Of a stretch of DNA of 64,000 nucleotides, positions 15,838 through 24,487 are shown one piece after another. Each line of letters opens with the position of its first letter. Position 1 is the first letter of the stretch. The DNA is from an uncultured archaeon. GTDB taxonomy: Archaea > Nanobdellota > Nanobdellia > Woesearchaeales > CAIVOO01. A model generated the notes under the pieces. The model was given only the letters and a program-made list of their open reading frames with translations. It had not been told where the DNA came from and searched no databases. The DNA lies in the NCBI GenBank assembly GCA_903904885.1, contig CAIVED010000024.1, forward strand, positions 1-64,000. The letters run 5' to 3'. The translations under genes were made by a program, and so were the position numbers.

Positions 15838-16539
15838 CTAACTTATATAGCTCATCTTTTTCTTTTCCTGCTCGTCGGTAACTGCGCTTTTCTGCGCCAT
15901 GATTGTCTTCAGCTTTTTCTCGAATTCCTCGGCCTGCTTCAGCAGCGGCTTGTAGTCGACCTCAAGGCCCAGATACCTGTCAAGCACCTCAATCACCTTT
16001 GCAGCAGCCTTGCTGTCTGGCATTGCGGAATGGGTTTCAACAAATATTGATGAAACAGGAAGCCCCGCTTCAAGCAGCAGCGCTCCTGTCACGCCCACTA
16101 CAATTCCTTCCTTCAGCTTGTCAACCTTGATTGTTTCAAATTTCTTGTCAGCCGTTTTCTGGTTTGAAAAATAGAAGCTTCTGGTGCTGTCATCCCCTCC
16201 GACAACGCCCTCAAGGCAGATTATTTCCTTTGCCTGCAGGTCCTTTGCAAGCTGCTTTATTATCTCTGCCATTTTCCATTCGATTCCCTGAGCGCTTGCG
16301 ATAACGTGGACAATCAATATGTTTGTTTTTTTGTCATAGAAAAGCCCCACGGGATGCACAACCTTGCCATTGTGTATTGCTATCATGGGAGTTGTCTCTT
16401 CAAGCCTTATGGAGCCAATCTGCTCTGCGCCAAGATGCTCAATAAGAAACTCTGTGCTTATGTTGCCAACCAGCCCGAATCCCGGGAAACCCTCGATTAT
16501 TATGGGGTTCTTCGGCCTCTTTGTCATCTCTATGTCCAT
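15838..16539 (-). CDS. PAC2 family protein (proteasome assembly chaperone-like)
   Basis: 233 aa. Near the N-terminus PIIIEGFPGFGLVGNISTEF is the typical PAC2 opening. SIRLEETTPMIAIHNGKV, EIICLEGVVGGD and VVGVTGALLLEAGLPVSSIF match conserved strands of this family, and a C-terminal helix follows. PAC2 proteins are relatives of eukaryotic proteasome assembly chaperones and are common in archaea; the archaeal function is not established. Single gene, with a TATA ctatttaaaca upstream. Confidence 0.85.
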   Translation of the reverse strand: MDIEMTKRPKNPIIIEGFPGFGLVGNISTEFLIEHLGAEQIGSIRLEETTPMIAIHNGKVVHPVGLFYDKKTNILIVHVIASAQGIEWKMAEIIKQLAKDLQAKEIICLEGVVGGDDSTRSFYFSNQKTADKKFETIKVDKLKEGIVVGVTGALLLEAGLPVSSIFVETHSAMPDSKAAAKVIEVLDRYLGLEVDYKPLLKQAEEFEKKLKTIMAQKSAVTDEQEKKKMSYIS

Positions 16540-16598
16540 GGAGTTATGTTTTTGAATATGTTTAAATAGTTTTTCATTCTCCTGTTATCTACTGAAAA

Positions 16599-17897
16599 AT
16601 GGGAATAAATTTCGAAACGAACATGGCAGCAGCACTTGCCATAGATGGCATTGTGAGGCTGGCGAAAAATGAAGACTATGGAGGATTCTTTGCAGCCATG
16701 GACTTCCTTACAGGGGAGAACATAGAGCCTCCGGATGTTGCATCAGTGAACATATTTGATGAGTATGAATCTGCAGTTTCCCCCAAGTCAGAAGGAATAA
16801 CCCGGCTTTTAGACGGCCTGAGGACTGTCTACGACCATGGCGGTTATAAGGATGCCCTTTCGTCAGGAATTGATGATGCCGTTGCAGGGCTTGGGCAGGC
16901 AAGCTTAGACCGCCTGAAAAATGCGCTTTGGGTTTTGGAGCTGTCTGCAAATCAAAAATCAAAAACAGCCATAAGAAATTCCATTCTGTGGCTTGGCACC
17001 GGCAGTTCGCCTGTTGCAGAAAGCATTTCGCCCGAATTGGTTTGCCATATTTTATCATCACCCTGCTCCGGTTTGTCATTCCTTGACAAGGCGGCGCTCT
17101 ATCTTGCCGGGCCTGCAAAAAAAATCCAAAAAGCAGAAATCCCTCAGATTTTTAAGATTCCGGAAAGGGAAGCGCTTCTGCTGGCATTTGCAGCCTCAGT
17201 AGACAATCTGGTCCATCAATACGCCGCCATGGAATTCATGGGCAACAACAGGATGTGCCATGATTTTTTTATTGGGCTTGCAAATTTTGTTTCTCCAAGA
17301 AAAATGGTTGAACTGAATTTCAATCATCTGGATGGGAAAGGATTCAGCTACCTTCTGGAAGCCTATGGCTTTGAGGGAAAGGAGCTGGAAAGGATGGATT
17401 TGGCGCTGGAAAAATTCCCCGCTGTTGCCGAACCAAGGTCCAAATTTTGGCAGCCGGGCAGGGCTGCTGCAGAAGAGCTTGCGTCTGCGTTTTCCTGCAA
17501 AGGCAGCATTTCAATCATGCCTGAAATGGCAGTTGGCCTTAGGCATTGCGTGTATAATCTTGCCAATCCTGTTTATGTTGCAGAGCTCCAGATAATCGCC
17601 CAGCTGTGGGACAGGTATTCTCCAGCGCAGCGTGCAGAAGCAGAGAAAATTGCAGAGGGTATCATGAAAACTGAGGTTCCAATGGGCTGCAGGGTTGAAA
17701 TGCTTAAGGCAGGAGAGTTCCTGTCCTTCAGAAACTATGCATCAATGATGAATGAGACAGCAGTTGCCCACTGCACAGGGCTTGAGGGAGCTATACGCCT
17801 GAAAGATGCGCAGAATTTTCTTATGGATTATTTCAGCCAGGCGAAATCGCCGTTTGAAGAAAACAAAATAATGGAACTGCTAAGGCATCATCCGTAG
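16599..17897 (+). CDS. Hypothetical helical protein, 432 aa
   Basis: Soluble, largely alpha-helical protein without signal peptide or membrane segment. Repeated helical hairpins (LDRLKNALWVLELSANQKSK; FLDKAALYLAGPAKKIQKAE) suggest a solenoid or repeat fold. It starts after a TATA gtttaaatag about 30 nt upstream. The 3' end overlaps the convergent gene at 17888 by 10 nt. No family recognised. It lies at the edge of the envelope gene cluster. Confidence 0.55.
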   Translation: MGINFETNMAAALAIDGIVRLAKNEDYGGFFAAMDFLTGENIEPPDVASVNIFDEYESAVSPKSEGITRLLDGLRTVYDHGGYKDALSSGIDDAVAGLGQASLDRLKNALWVLELSANQKSKTAIRNSILWLGTGSSPVAESISPELVCHILSSPCSGLSFLDKAALYLAGPAKKIQKAEIPQIFKIPEREALLLAFAASVDNLVHQYAAMEFMGNNRMCHDFFIGLANFVSPRKMVELNFNHLDGKGFSYLLEAYGFEGKELERMDLALEKFPAVAEPRSKFWQPGRAAAEELASAFSCKGSISIMPEMAVGLRHCVYNLANPVYVAELQIIAQLWDRYSPAQRAEAEKIAEGIMKTEVPMGCRVEMLKAGEFLSFRNYASMMNETAVAHCTGLEGAIRLKDAQNFLMDYFSQAKSPFEENKIMELLRHHP

Positions 17898-18871
17898 GCG
17901 CTGTTCCTTATTATAATGCTTAGTTTTTCAATTTTTTCTATAATTTCCGCTGCAGTTTTCTGTGAATCTTCAATATTCTTAAGTTCCCACGCTTTTAGAA
18001 ACACTGCCGTCCTTACGTTTGGATTTCTTAAATCAACCTTGCTCCATCCATTTGCAGGATGCGGGCCAAAATCTTGCCTGAGCCTTGCAAGAGGGTTAGG
18101 AATGCCTGCTTTGGGGTCGTTTTGTTCGAGGGCTGCTGCAATTGCAGCAATGTCTCTTTGAATTTTGTTCTTTGCGCTTTCAATATCAATTTCATTTACA
18201 ACTCTAAGCCGTTCGCTAAACAGTTTGGCAAGCTGGTTAATCTCTTCAGGATAATTTTTCCCTCCAAGATGGGTTGCTGGGCGCCACCATTTTAGGTTTT
18301 TGCTTGAAAGGCTGTTAATCCATGCAGTATAATCCTTAATTTTTTTCTCAATCTCCCCAAGCTTGCCGATGAGGTCAGATGATTTTTGTATCGAATCTGC
18401 ATGCCTCATAAGTTTATTTTTAACAATCGGTTCGAGCCCATCCTTAAACATCTCCGCAGTTGCGGGAGGGGTTGCGTTGCTCAACATTGAAAACTCATTT
18501 TCAAATTCTTTAAGTGCTTCCCCCAGGCTCAGTATTGAAGCATATTCCGACTCCAGTCTTGCTCCTTTGATTTCTCCAATTGTTGAGCTTATGCTCCTGC
18601 AGTTCGCTTCCCAGGCTTCAGCAGTCTTCTGTTCAGGAGTCAGGGTTCCGGCGCTCATGGTTTCCGGACTTGCAGCAAGGTTCAACTCACTTGCCTTTTT
18701 TTGCATAGCATAGGCTTCCTCCTTGAGTATCCTCTGGAAATCCTGGTTAGGAGTGAGCATGTGGTATGTGTTGCAAATCTTAAAGAAGCTTCCCTGCCCT
18801 GCGGCTATGTTTGCAATTCCGCTATCCCGCACTATTTTCTCTTTCAACTGTTTTTTTTCATCGTCATTCAT
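17888..18871 (-). CDS. Hypothetical coiled-coil protein, 327 aa
   Basis: Soluble and helical throughout, with coiled-coil heptads (KLGEIEKKIKDYTAWINSL; AEIIEKIEKLSIIIRN). The ATG lies 2 nt after the stop of the membrane gene at 18874, so it is the third gene of a minus-strand operon (20215-18874-17888). No signal peptide, so it probably acts on the cytoplasmic face of the two upstream membrane proteins. No known family. Confidence 0.55.
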   Translation of the reverse strand: MNDDEKKQLKEKIVRDSGIANIAAGQGSFFKICNTYHMLTPNQDFQRILKEEAYAMQKKASELNLAASPETMSAGTLTPEQKTAEAWEANCRSISSTIGEIKGARLESEYASILSLGEALKEFENEFSMLSNATPPATAEMFKDGLEPIVKNKLMRHADSIQKSSDLIGKLGEIEKKIKDYTAWINSLSSKNLKWWRPATHLGGKNYPEEINQLAKLFSERLRVVNEIDIESAKNKIQRDIAAIAAALEQNDPKAGIPNPLARLRQDFGPHPANGWSKVDLRNPNVRTAVFLKAWELKNIEDSQKTAAEIIEKIEKLSIIIRNSAYG

Positions 18872-18873
18872 TT

Positions 18874-20205
18874 TTAGCTAGTTGCATGGTTTATTGCATC
18901 AATCACCCTGCTGTGCGCATTTCTGTATGTTCTTATAATGTCAACCAGGTGAACAATCTGCTCGTTTTTCAGTTTCCTGAAAAGATCGGACATGTCTGAA
19001 ACTGAGCTTGCTGCAGCGTCTGCATCGGCTGCACGCCTTCTCATCTCTCTTCCTATTTGAAGGAAACCATCCATTTCCTCTGCCAGTTTCGTTTCGTCAG
19101 CAGTTCTTACCGCCTCTGCCTGCTGCTCAAACTGCGTTACAGCTGCGTCGTAATTCTGAACTTTTTTTCTGAAGTCGCCTATCTTGCCGATTATCTGCGA
19201 CAGGTCAGGCTCTTTTTCTCCCTCTTTTGGCTTGCTTGCGTCCAAAGGCTTTTGTGCTGCACCCTCTCCTCCTTTCAGCAGGCTCTCGAACCATCCCTCT
19301 TTTTCTCCGTACTCATACTTGCCACCGCCTCCGGTGAAGATAGCCATAATCAAATGGTACATGAACAGAACCATCAATGCGGCAATTGCAAGATTGCTCA
19401 TTTCAATCCAGCTTGTTGAAAAGGATGCAACATTAAGCTTCACATCTTTCACGGACATGACGCTCATGTAATTTGTTATCAAAGTTGAAAGGAAATAGTA
19501 GATTACCGCCTTACCGCCGTGGTTTATCCTTCTCTTGCCTGCATCCGGCTCCTTTGTTTCAGACGTCGGGAAAACAGAATTTGCAAGAAAAATAATTGCG
19601 ACAACAGGGATTGTCATCAGCAAAAATGAGACCGCCAGCCCGTAGGAAGTGCCTATTGAAAGCACAAATGCATCAGGCATGAAGTAAACGGAAATTAAGG
19701 CGACAATTGCAGCTATTGGAAGCGCAGTATTCTTTTTTGCAAAAGGAGATTTTCCGCCTTTAGAACCGAAATTCATCAGAACTGCGTAAAAAACAGTGAA
19801 AAGAAGTATCCACAAAAGCACTCTGGTGAATAATAAATCCCCGATAGTTTTTGAAACATCAACAAATATGAAATTGACGAAAACACCCAGTGCATTTGTC
19901 AGTGGCGCAAGCGTGGTGCTTGTCAGCGCTCCGGTTGTCGGTGTTCCAGTGGTTCCAATATTTCTTGAAAGGTCAACAGGTATTTTTGGAGCTGCAGGCG
20001 GTGTTGTCGTTGCCGGAGGACTTGCTGCCCCAGCCTGGGCTCCTGCGGCGCGGGTTGCAGACGTAGACCCTCCGGCTGAGCCGGAAATCCCTGTATTGGC
20101 TGCTGTGGTTGCACCAGTGTTAGCCTCGGCAGCCAAGACACAGCTCACCATAAAAATAGCCAGAATCAATGCAAAAATCGGAATCAGTATTTTTTTATTT
20201 TTCAT
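18874..20205 (-). CDS. Multi-spanning membrane protein with coiled-coil C-terminus
   Basis: 443 aa. Signal-peptide-like start (LILAIFMVSCVLAAEA), then an Ala/Thr/Pro/Gly-rich linker (to about residue 85), then five hydrophobic segments including TRVLLWILLFTVFYAVLMNF, ALPIAAIVALISVYFM and AVSFLLMTIPVVAIIF. The last 130 residues are a charged coiled coil (KIGDFRKKVQNYDAAVTQFE). The architecture mirrors the upstream gene at 20215 (spacing 9 nt), suggesting divergent paralogues forming a membrane complex. Function unknown. Confidence 0.6.
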   Translation of the reverse strand: MKNKKILIPIFALILAIFMVSCVLAAEANTGATTAANTGISGSAGGSTSATRAAGAQAGAASPPATTTPPAAPKIPVDLSRNIGTTGTPTTGALTSTTLAPLTNALGVFVNFIFVDVSKTIGDLLFTRVLLWILLFTVFYAVLMNFGSKGGKSPFAKKNTALPIAAIVALISVYFMPDAFVLSIGTSYGLAVSFLLMTIPVVAIIFLANSVFPTSETKEPDAGKRRINHGGKAVIYYFLSTLITNYMSVMSVKDVKLNVASFSTSWIEMSNLAIAALMVLFMYHLIMAIFTGGGGKYEYGEKEGWFESLLKGGEGAAQKPLDASKPKEGEKEPDLSQIIGKIGDFRKKVQNYDAAVTQFEQQAEAVRTADETKLAEEMDGFLQIGREMRRRAADADAAASSVSDMSDLFRKLKNEQIVHLVDIIRTYRNAHSRVIDAINHATS

Positions 20206-20214
20206 TTCTGTCGC

Positions 20215-21939
20215 TCATCTAAGTGTTGGGTTTGCCAGGATTTTTTGAATTTCCATTCCAATGTTGTTGAGTTGTATGCTTACGGCATTAAGCTGTGCCA
20301 TGATTTCGATTACGTCTGTGTTGTTTTTCTCTATTGTCTTTTCCAGTTCGGGTACTTTCCCTTCAGCAGTTTTTATCTCTTTGCCTGCTGAATCGAATTT
20401 TTCTGCCTCAGCTTCTGGGCTTAGCAGTCCTGTGGCAGTTCTCAGCCGCTTTAGGACTTCATTGTTTAATTCATTTTTAAAGTTTTCTATGCCTGCTATT
20501 TTTTTTGTGATTTCTACATCAATAATGTTAAAATTTTGCTTTAGCTGGATGATCTGTGTTACCAGAATATCCGCCTCTTCTTTGGCTTCCTTTACCGGCT
20601 CTAAAATCTTTACCAATTCGTCAAACTCTTTTTGCACTATGTTCTTCTCAGGGGTGCCTTCTTTTGTAGGGCCCAGATCTATTAATTGCTGTCTCAGTCT
20701 ATTATAATCTGCTTCCTTCCTGGAAAGTGATTCTCTTATTTTGCTAAAATATGCTGCCAGCTGATTGATGTCGTTGATTATGTTTGCAGTGTTCTCTTTT
20801 TCATTTGTGATATTCACAATTTTTTCATTTTCCAGGTTGTCTATTGCCGTGAATTGTTCTGTAATCTTGTTGAGTATTGTCTGCACTTCAACTAATGCGT
20901 CATCTCTGTTTTTCTTCATATTCTCAAGGTGCATCATTTCTTCAGCTGAGGCAGCCGAAGCAAGCAGGGCATAATTCTTAGTTGCCACGCAAACCGCCTT
21001 AAGCGGCCCGATTGATTCAGAAAATTTCTGAAGCCACTTCTGCAATTCAGCCATATGAGCGGGTTCCTGAGAGCCAATGGCGTTTAATTCTCTGAGGCTT
21101 GTCGAAAGCTTTTGCTGAGCATCCAAAAAATCTCCAAGAGCCTTTGCTATATTCTTTTTTTCTGGTTCGGTCGCTGGCGGCGCATTTCCTCCTGTTGGCT
21201 GTATTGGATTCCCTATTCCGGGAATGCCAAGGCCGCCTTTTGGCGGTTTTCCGTTTCCTCCATCTCCTCTGCTACCCCAGTTTGTAGGGTTCCAGCTGTT
21301 GTTTTTCCCGAGGCCGAACAGGGCCATGGCTGCGAAGAACAAAAGTGCTGCGAATATGAAAAGAACCCAGTTTATCCATGTTGTTCCGAGAACTTTGTTA
21401 AAATCTGCTGCCTGGCTTAGGACAGTCCTGGCATTTATGGTGTAATAAAAGCCGACAGCGCAGACCACAATCTTGGCTATAATTGCCCCAACCTTGCTTT
21501 TTTCCTCGACAGTCTTGTCTATGAAATTGTATATCGCAAATATTGCAGCAATTGGAAGTATGTAGAGTATTACTGTCGCAATTCCGGAGTATGTTGCTGT
21601 CAGGTTTGCGATTGTGGAAGGGGGAATTGCCATTATTGAAATCATTCCAATGGCGAATGAGATTATGCCCGGTATCGCCTTGCTCTTCCCTTTGAATACA
21701 AATGAAAGCAGGTAGAAAATCGGGAGTATTACTATCAGGGCGAAAAGCACTTTGGTATACAGCACCATGTTGGCATTGTGTGGGTCCAGAAGAAACCCGA
21801 AGTTTTGAACAAATGTCAGAAGGACAGATTCAATAACCCCCGGTTGCGCGCTTGTAGCCTGCGCAGCCGCGAAGTTCGCAAATAAGGGAGATACCAGCAG
21901 AACTATAAATAACGCAATCGCCCAATTTTTTTTGTTCAT
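20215..21939 (-). CDS. Multi-spanning membrane protein with long coiled-coil domain
   Basis: 574 aa from the ATG at 21939, chosen for the GGGTG 5 nt upstream and a classic signal peptide (WAIALFIVLLVSPLFANFAA). Several membrane segments follow (TKVLFALIVILPIFYLLSF; IISFAIGMISIMAIP; IATVILYILPIAAIFAIYNF; TWINWVLFIFAALLFFAAMA). A Gly/Pro-rich hinge (about 225-265) leads to roughly 300 residues of coiled coil. TATA ctttatatatag lies about 45 nt upstream. It heads an operon with 18874 and 17888. The membrane core pattern T(R/K)VL...FY is shared with 18874. Unknown envelope function. Confidence 0.6.
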   Translation of the reverse strand: MNKKNWAIALFIVLLVSPLFANFAAAQATSAQPGVIESVLLTFVQNFGFLLDPHNANMVLYTKVLFALIVILPIFYLLSFVFKGKSKAIPGIISFAIGMISIMAIPPSTIANLTATYSGIATVILYILPIAAIFAIYNFIDKTVEEKSKVGAIIAKIVVCAVGFYYTINARTVLSQAADFNKVLGTTWINWVLFIFAALLFFAAMALFGLGKNNSWNPTNWGSRGDGGNGKPPKGGLGIPGIGNPIQPTGGNAPPATEPEKKNIAKALGDFLDAQQKLSTSLRELNAIGSQEPAHMAELQKWLQKFSESIGPLKAVCVATKNYALLASAASAEEMMHLENMKKNRDDALVEVQTILNKITEQFTAIDNLENEKIVNITNEKENTANIINDINQLAAYFSKIRESLSRKEADYNRLRQQLIDLGPTKEGTPEKNIVQKEFDELVKILEPVKEAKEEADILVTQIIQLKQNFNIIDVEITKKIAGIENFKNELNNEVLKRLRTATGLLSPEAEAEKFDSAGKEIKTAEGKVPELEKTIEKNNTDVIEIMAQLNAVSIQLNNIGMEIQKILANPTLR

Positions 21940-22092
21940 CCAGACACCCATTTAGGTACTTAAAACTTTATTTTTTTTCTATATATAAAGGTTTTGATAT
22001 TTTATATATTAAATCGTTAAAAAATCCATTTTTAATCTTAACTCTCCAATTATAAGAAACATTTAAAAACTCCGGAGTAAAATTATCAGTTT

Positions 22093-22548
22093 ATGGCAAC
22101 AGTTGTACAGCCCGCATTGATGATTATGCCCGCGATTGTTTCAGGGCTTGTAATCGGAATCTATGAGATACTTCTCGTCCACAGGGACGTTACAATACCT
22201 ACACACAGGTTCGGCCATGCACTGCATGCGCTGATAATTGCGGTTATTGCGGCGCTGGCGGTTTTCAACGTTCCTTTTGTTTTCAACATGTTCCCTCAGT
22301 TGGCTAAAATTCCCTATGTTGGCAGTGTCCTGGGATTCAGAATCATAATAGGATTGATAATGATGGGGAAAATCCACGGAGTTTCTGCTGCGCTGAAGGG
22401 TGCAGGAATGTCTTCCCACGGAATGAGGGAAACATGGATGCACAGCCTGATTGTCGCAGCGCTTGTTATTCTTGCGCCCTACGTTTGGCCTTTCATCGCC
22501 CCAATGATTCCCCAGTGGGCCGGCGGGTCAATCCCAGTTAAGAAGTAA
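22093..22548 (+). CDS. Small multi-pass membrane protein
   Basis: 151 aa with four hydrophobic segments (MIMPAIVSGLVIGIYEILLV; ALIIAVIAALAVFNVPFVF; FRIIIGLIMMGKIHGV; HSLIVAALVILAPYVWPFI) and short conserved-looking polar loops with His and Arg (HRDVTIPTHRFGHALH; SSHGMRETWMH). It is divergent from the 20215 operon, sharing a roughly 140-nt promoter region (TATA catttaaaaac). It may belong to the same envelope system. No known family. Confidence 0.55.
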   Translation: MATVVQPALMIMPAIVSGLVIGIYEILLVHRDVTIPTHRFGHALHALIIAVIAALAVFNVPFVFNMFPQLAKIPYVGSVLGFRIIIGLIMMGKIHGVSAALKGAGMSSHGMRETWMHSLIVAALVILAPYVWPFIAPMIPQWAGGSIPVKK

Positions 22549-22576
22549 TTTCTTTATCTTAACAAATAAAAATATT

Positions 22577-22736
22577 TTTTCTGGGCAAGCATTAAAATTT
22601 CTTCTTTTTATTCAAAGTTGCGCATGATTGCCAGGCTTGCTTTTAACTTGCATTCTGCAAGTAATAATCTTTTCTTGCATGGCAATAATGCAGAAGAAGC
22701 AAATTAGACATCAAGCTTAATGCAAGAACCAGCAAC
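22577..22736 (-). ncRNA. Dispersed structured element, copy C
   Basis: Minus strand. P1 pairs GTTGC with GCAAC (22617-22621). The conserved TTCTTGCATTA, GCTTCTTCTGC, TGCCATGCAAG and CAAGCCTGGCAATC blocks are present. P3 is ACTTGCA/TGCAAGT with a GAA loop. P4 pairs GCAAGC with GCTTGC of the terminal TTTAATGCTTGCCCAGAAAA block (22577-22596). It lies 30 nt beyond the stop codon of the L35Ae gene, so it could be a 3' extension of that mRNA. No clear TATA box precedes it. Confidence 0.6.
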
Positions 22737-22765
22737 CGTGTTTTTGTTCAAAGAAACTAATAGAA

Positions 22766-23023
22766 TCACTCAATCTTAATCTTGGCGCCAACGGCCTGGC
22801 CCGGCATTCCTCTTTCGAAAATAGCCCGCACAGCGCCCTTTTTTCCGTGGGCTGCAGTTATTTTTCCTTTTATCTGCTTTTTGGCAGGGCTTTCCCAGAC
22901 CACTGTTTTGCCTACGAATTTCTCTGCCTTTTCCTTCTTGTCACAGCCCTCAGGAATTATAACCATGTAGTTTCCCTTCTGCCTATGCTTGGATCCCCTG
23001 AAATTAACAACCACGCCGTTCAT
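22766..23023 (-). CDS. rpl35ae: Ribosomal protein L35Ae
   Basis: 85 aa, the usual archaeal length. MNGVVVNFRGSKHRQKGNYM, KTVVWESPAKKQIKGKI, HGKKGAVRAIFERGMPGQAV and GAKIKIE match the family core (GNKGAVR...GLPGQALG). A large-subunit ribosomal protein found in archaea and eukaryotes. Its own short transcript is likely; the flanking AlaE-like gene at 23047 is upstream on the same strand, separated by 23 nt, so readthrough is possible. Confidence 0.92.
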   Translation of the reverse strand: MNGVVVNFRGSKHRQKGNYMVIIPEGCDKKEKAEKFVGKTVVWESPAKKQIKGKITAAHGKKGAVRAIFERGMPGQAVGAKIKIE

Positions 23024-23046
23024 GAGTGAAAAAGAAAGGGGGTTAT

Positions 23047-23616
23047 TTATAAAGGTTTTGTAGGCAGGTCGGTATTTGCCTGGTCCTTTATTTCTTTGTC
23101 GATAGAATCCTCAATGGACACTTCTTTGATTGCCGGCTGGACCCCAAAAGCTTTTCTAAATTTATCCTGAAACCAGCCGTATGGCGCAGAATGCAATGTA
23201 CCCAAGGCTACACCAACGCCCCAGGCTATGGCTGAGGATTTCCAATCGTAATGGCCTGACCAAGCCATTCCTCCCATAAGCATGGCTCCATAGGTGATTG
23301 CCTGCGGCGGTGTTACTGTAACAAGATTAACCTTAATCTTATCCGCAATTGAACTCTCATCTGTAACTTTCCATCTTTCTGCAACGTAATTACGAAGCAT
23401 CCCCACCGGGCGCATGACTACTGCGTGGGCTAACAGCCCTATTGCCCTAGTTTTTATAACTGATTCAGTATCTTTTCCAGAAGCTAACTCCTGCAGTGCA
23501 TAGGTGAGGGTATAATATATCCATCCGCTGCCAACATCTACGCAATATTTGTAGAATGCTCTTTCTGAATTTTCTTTGCATCTTGAAATTAAGCCTACAT
23601 TTTCCTCTAATGCCAT
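23047..23616 (-). CDS. AlaE-like membrane exporter
   Basis: 189 aa. The arrangement resembles L-alanine exporter AlaE: an N-terminal helix (ERAFYKYCVDVGSGWIYYTL), RPVGMLRNYV (AlaE WPYGMYRDLF), TVTPPQAITYGAMLMGG (AlaE TFQSPVYVAILL) and GVALGTLHSAPYGWFQDKFR (AlaE VVSMLMGAVYGYFLDYCR). Four weak-to-moderate membrane helices. The expected role is export of a small amino acid across the cytoplasmic membrane; the substrate is not proven. A 40-residue charged C-terminal tail is extra relative to E. coli AlaE. The next gene upstream is a TrmB regulator. Confidence 0.65.
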   Translation of the reverse strand: MALEENVGLISRCKENSERAFYKYCVDVGSGWIYYTLTYALQELASGKDTESVIKTRAIGLLAHAVVMRPVGMLRNYVAERWKVTDESSIADKIKVNLVTVTPPQAITYGAMLMGGMAWSGHYDWKSSAIAWGVGVALGTLHSAPYGWFQDKFRKAFGVQPAIKEVSIEDSIDKEIKDQANTDLPTKPL

Positions 23617-23682
23617 AGTTTAAAAGAAATTCGTTCATTTTTAAATCTTTCTATTTTAACCACTGCGTAGGAATTAAATAAA

Positions 23683-24414
23683 TTATATCCTTGCACCCTG
23701 CCACAAAACTTCAAAATACTGTTTGTAAGAATCTGCCACCTGCCTGTTTTTTATTCTTATTGTTATGGGGTTTTCGTTCCACATGACGAGAGCAATCTCA
23801 TCGCCGCAGATGTTTGTTGAGACTGTTGAATAGAACTGCTGCGGCAGGTATCTTGCCTCTGTGAAAGCAAGGGTATTAAGGTATTTTATCCTCTCCATTG
23901 CATTGAAATTGTAGATGTGCTTCATCACGATTTTCTTGGTAAGCCTATTATCATGGAAATGGCCTATGAAATTCTTCATCATTTCAGGGGCGTTTTTCGG
24001 AATGCCGTAGCATAGAATCGGCTCCTCAAAATCAAGCCAGCCCAGGAGGATTTTCTGGAATGCGTGGATTCCCTCAAGAATCTCTGCATCGTTGCGCTCG
24101 CCTGCAAACTTCCTTGACATCATCAGCTCAGGCAGCACCTTTTCAAGCGCGATTTCCTTTTCCTTGAGGACATTTCTCAGCTGCGAGGGCTCCAGAATCT
24201 GGTACAGCTTTTTGTCACTCTTCGAAATGTATGAGACAAGGCCTTTCCTGACCAGCCTGTTTAATGCATCATAGGTGTTTGTCCTGTGAATCTTTATTCT
24301 CTTTGAGATTTCCCAGGATGTGGCAGAGCCAGCCTCGAGAAGCGTGAGGTAAACCTTCACCTCGTTTTTGCTCAGTCCGAGCTCTTCAAGAATCTCTTCC
24401 TTTCCACTCCCCAT
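23683..24414 (-). CDS. TrmB-family transcriptional regulator, single sensor domain
   Basis: 243 aa. The N-terminal winged helix matches TrmB: EEILEELGLSKNEVKVYLTL, then EISKRIKIHRTNTYDALNRL and GLVSY. A coiled linker (KEIALEKVLPELM) leads to one effector domain ending in VADSYKQYFEVLWQGA. It lacks the sugar-binding domain of classical TrmB and is like the short archaeal members. It may control the adjacent AlaE-like gene or the 24488 gene. The ligand is unknown. Confidence 0.82.
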   Translation of the reverse strand: MGSGKEEILEELGLSKNEVKVYLTLLEAGSATSWEISKRIKIHRTNTYDALNRLVRKGLVSYISKSDKKLYQILEPSQLRNVLKEKEIALEKVLPELMMSRKFAGERNDAEILEGIHAFQKILLGWLDFEEPILCYGIPKNAPEMMKNFIGHFHDNRLTKKIVMKHIYNFNAMERIKYLNTLAFTEARYLPQQFYSTVSTNICGDEIALVMWNENPITIRIKNRQVADSYKQYFEVLWQGARI

Positions 24415-24487
24415 GAAAATAGTTTTTACTGGTGAGTTTATAAGAATTGCGGATATAGAAAGTTAAAAATAAAGTTTAAAAAAATAA

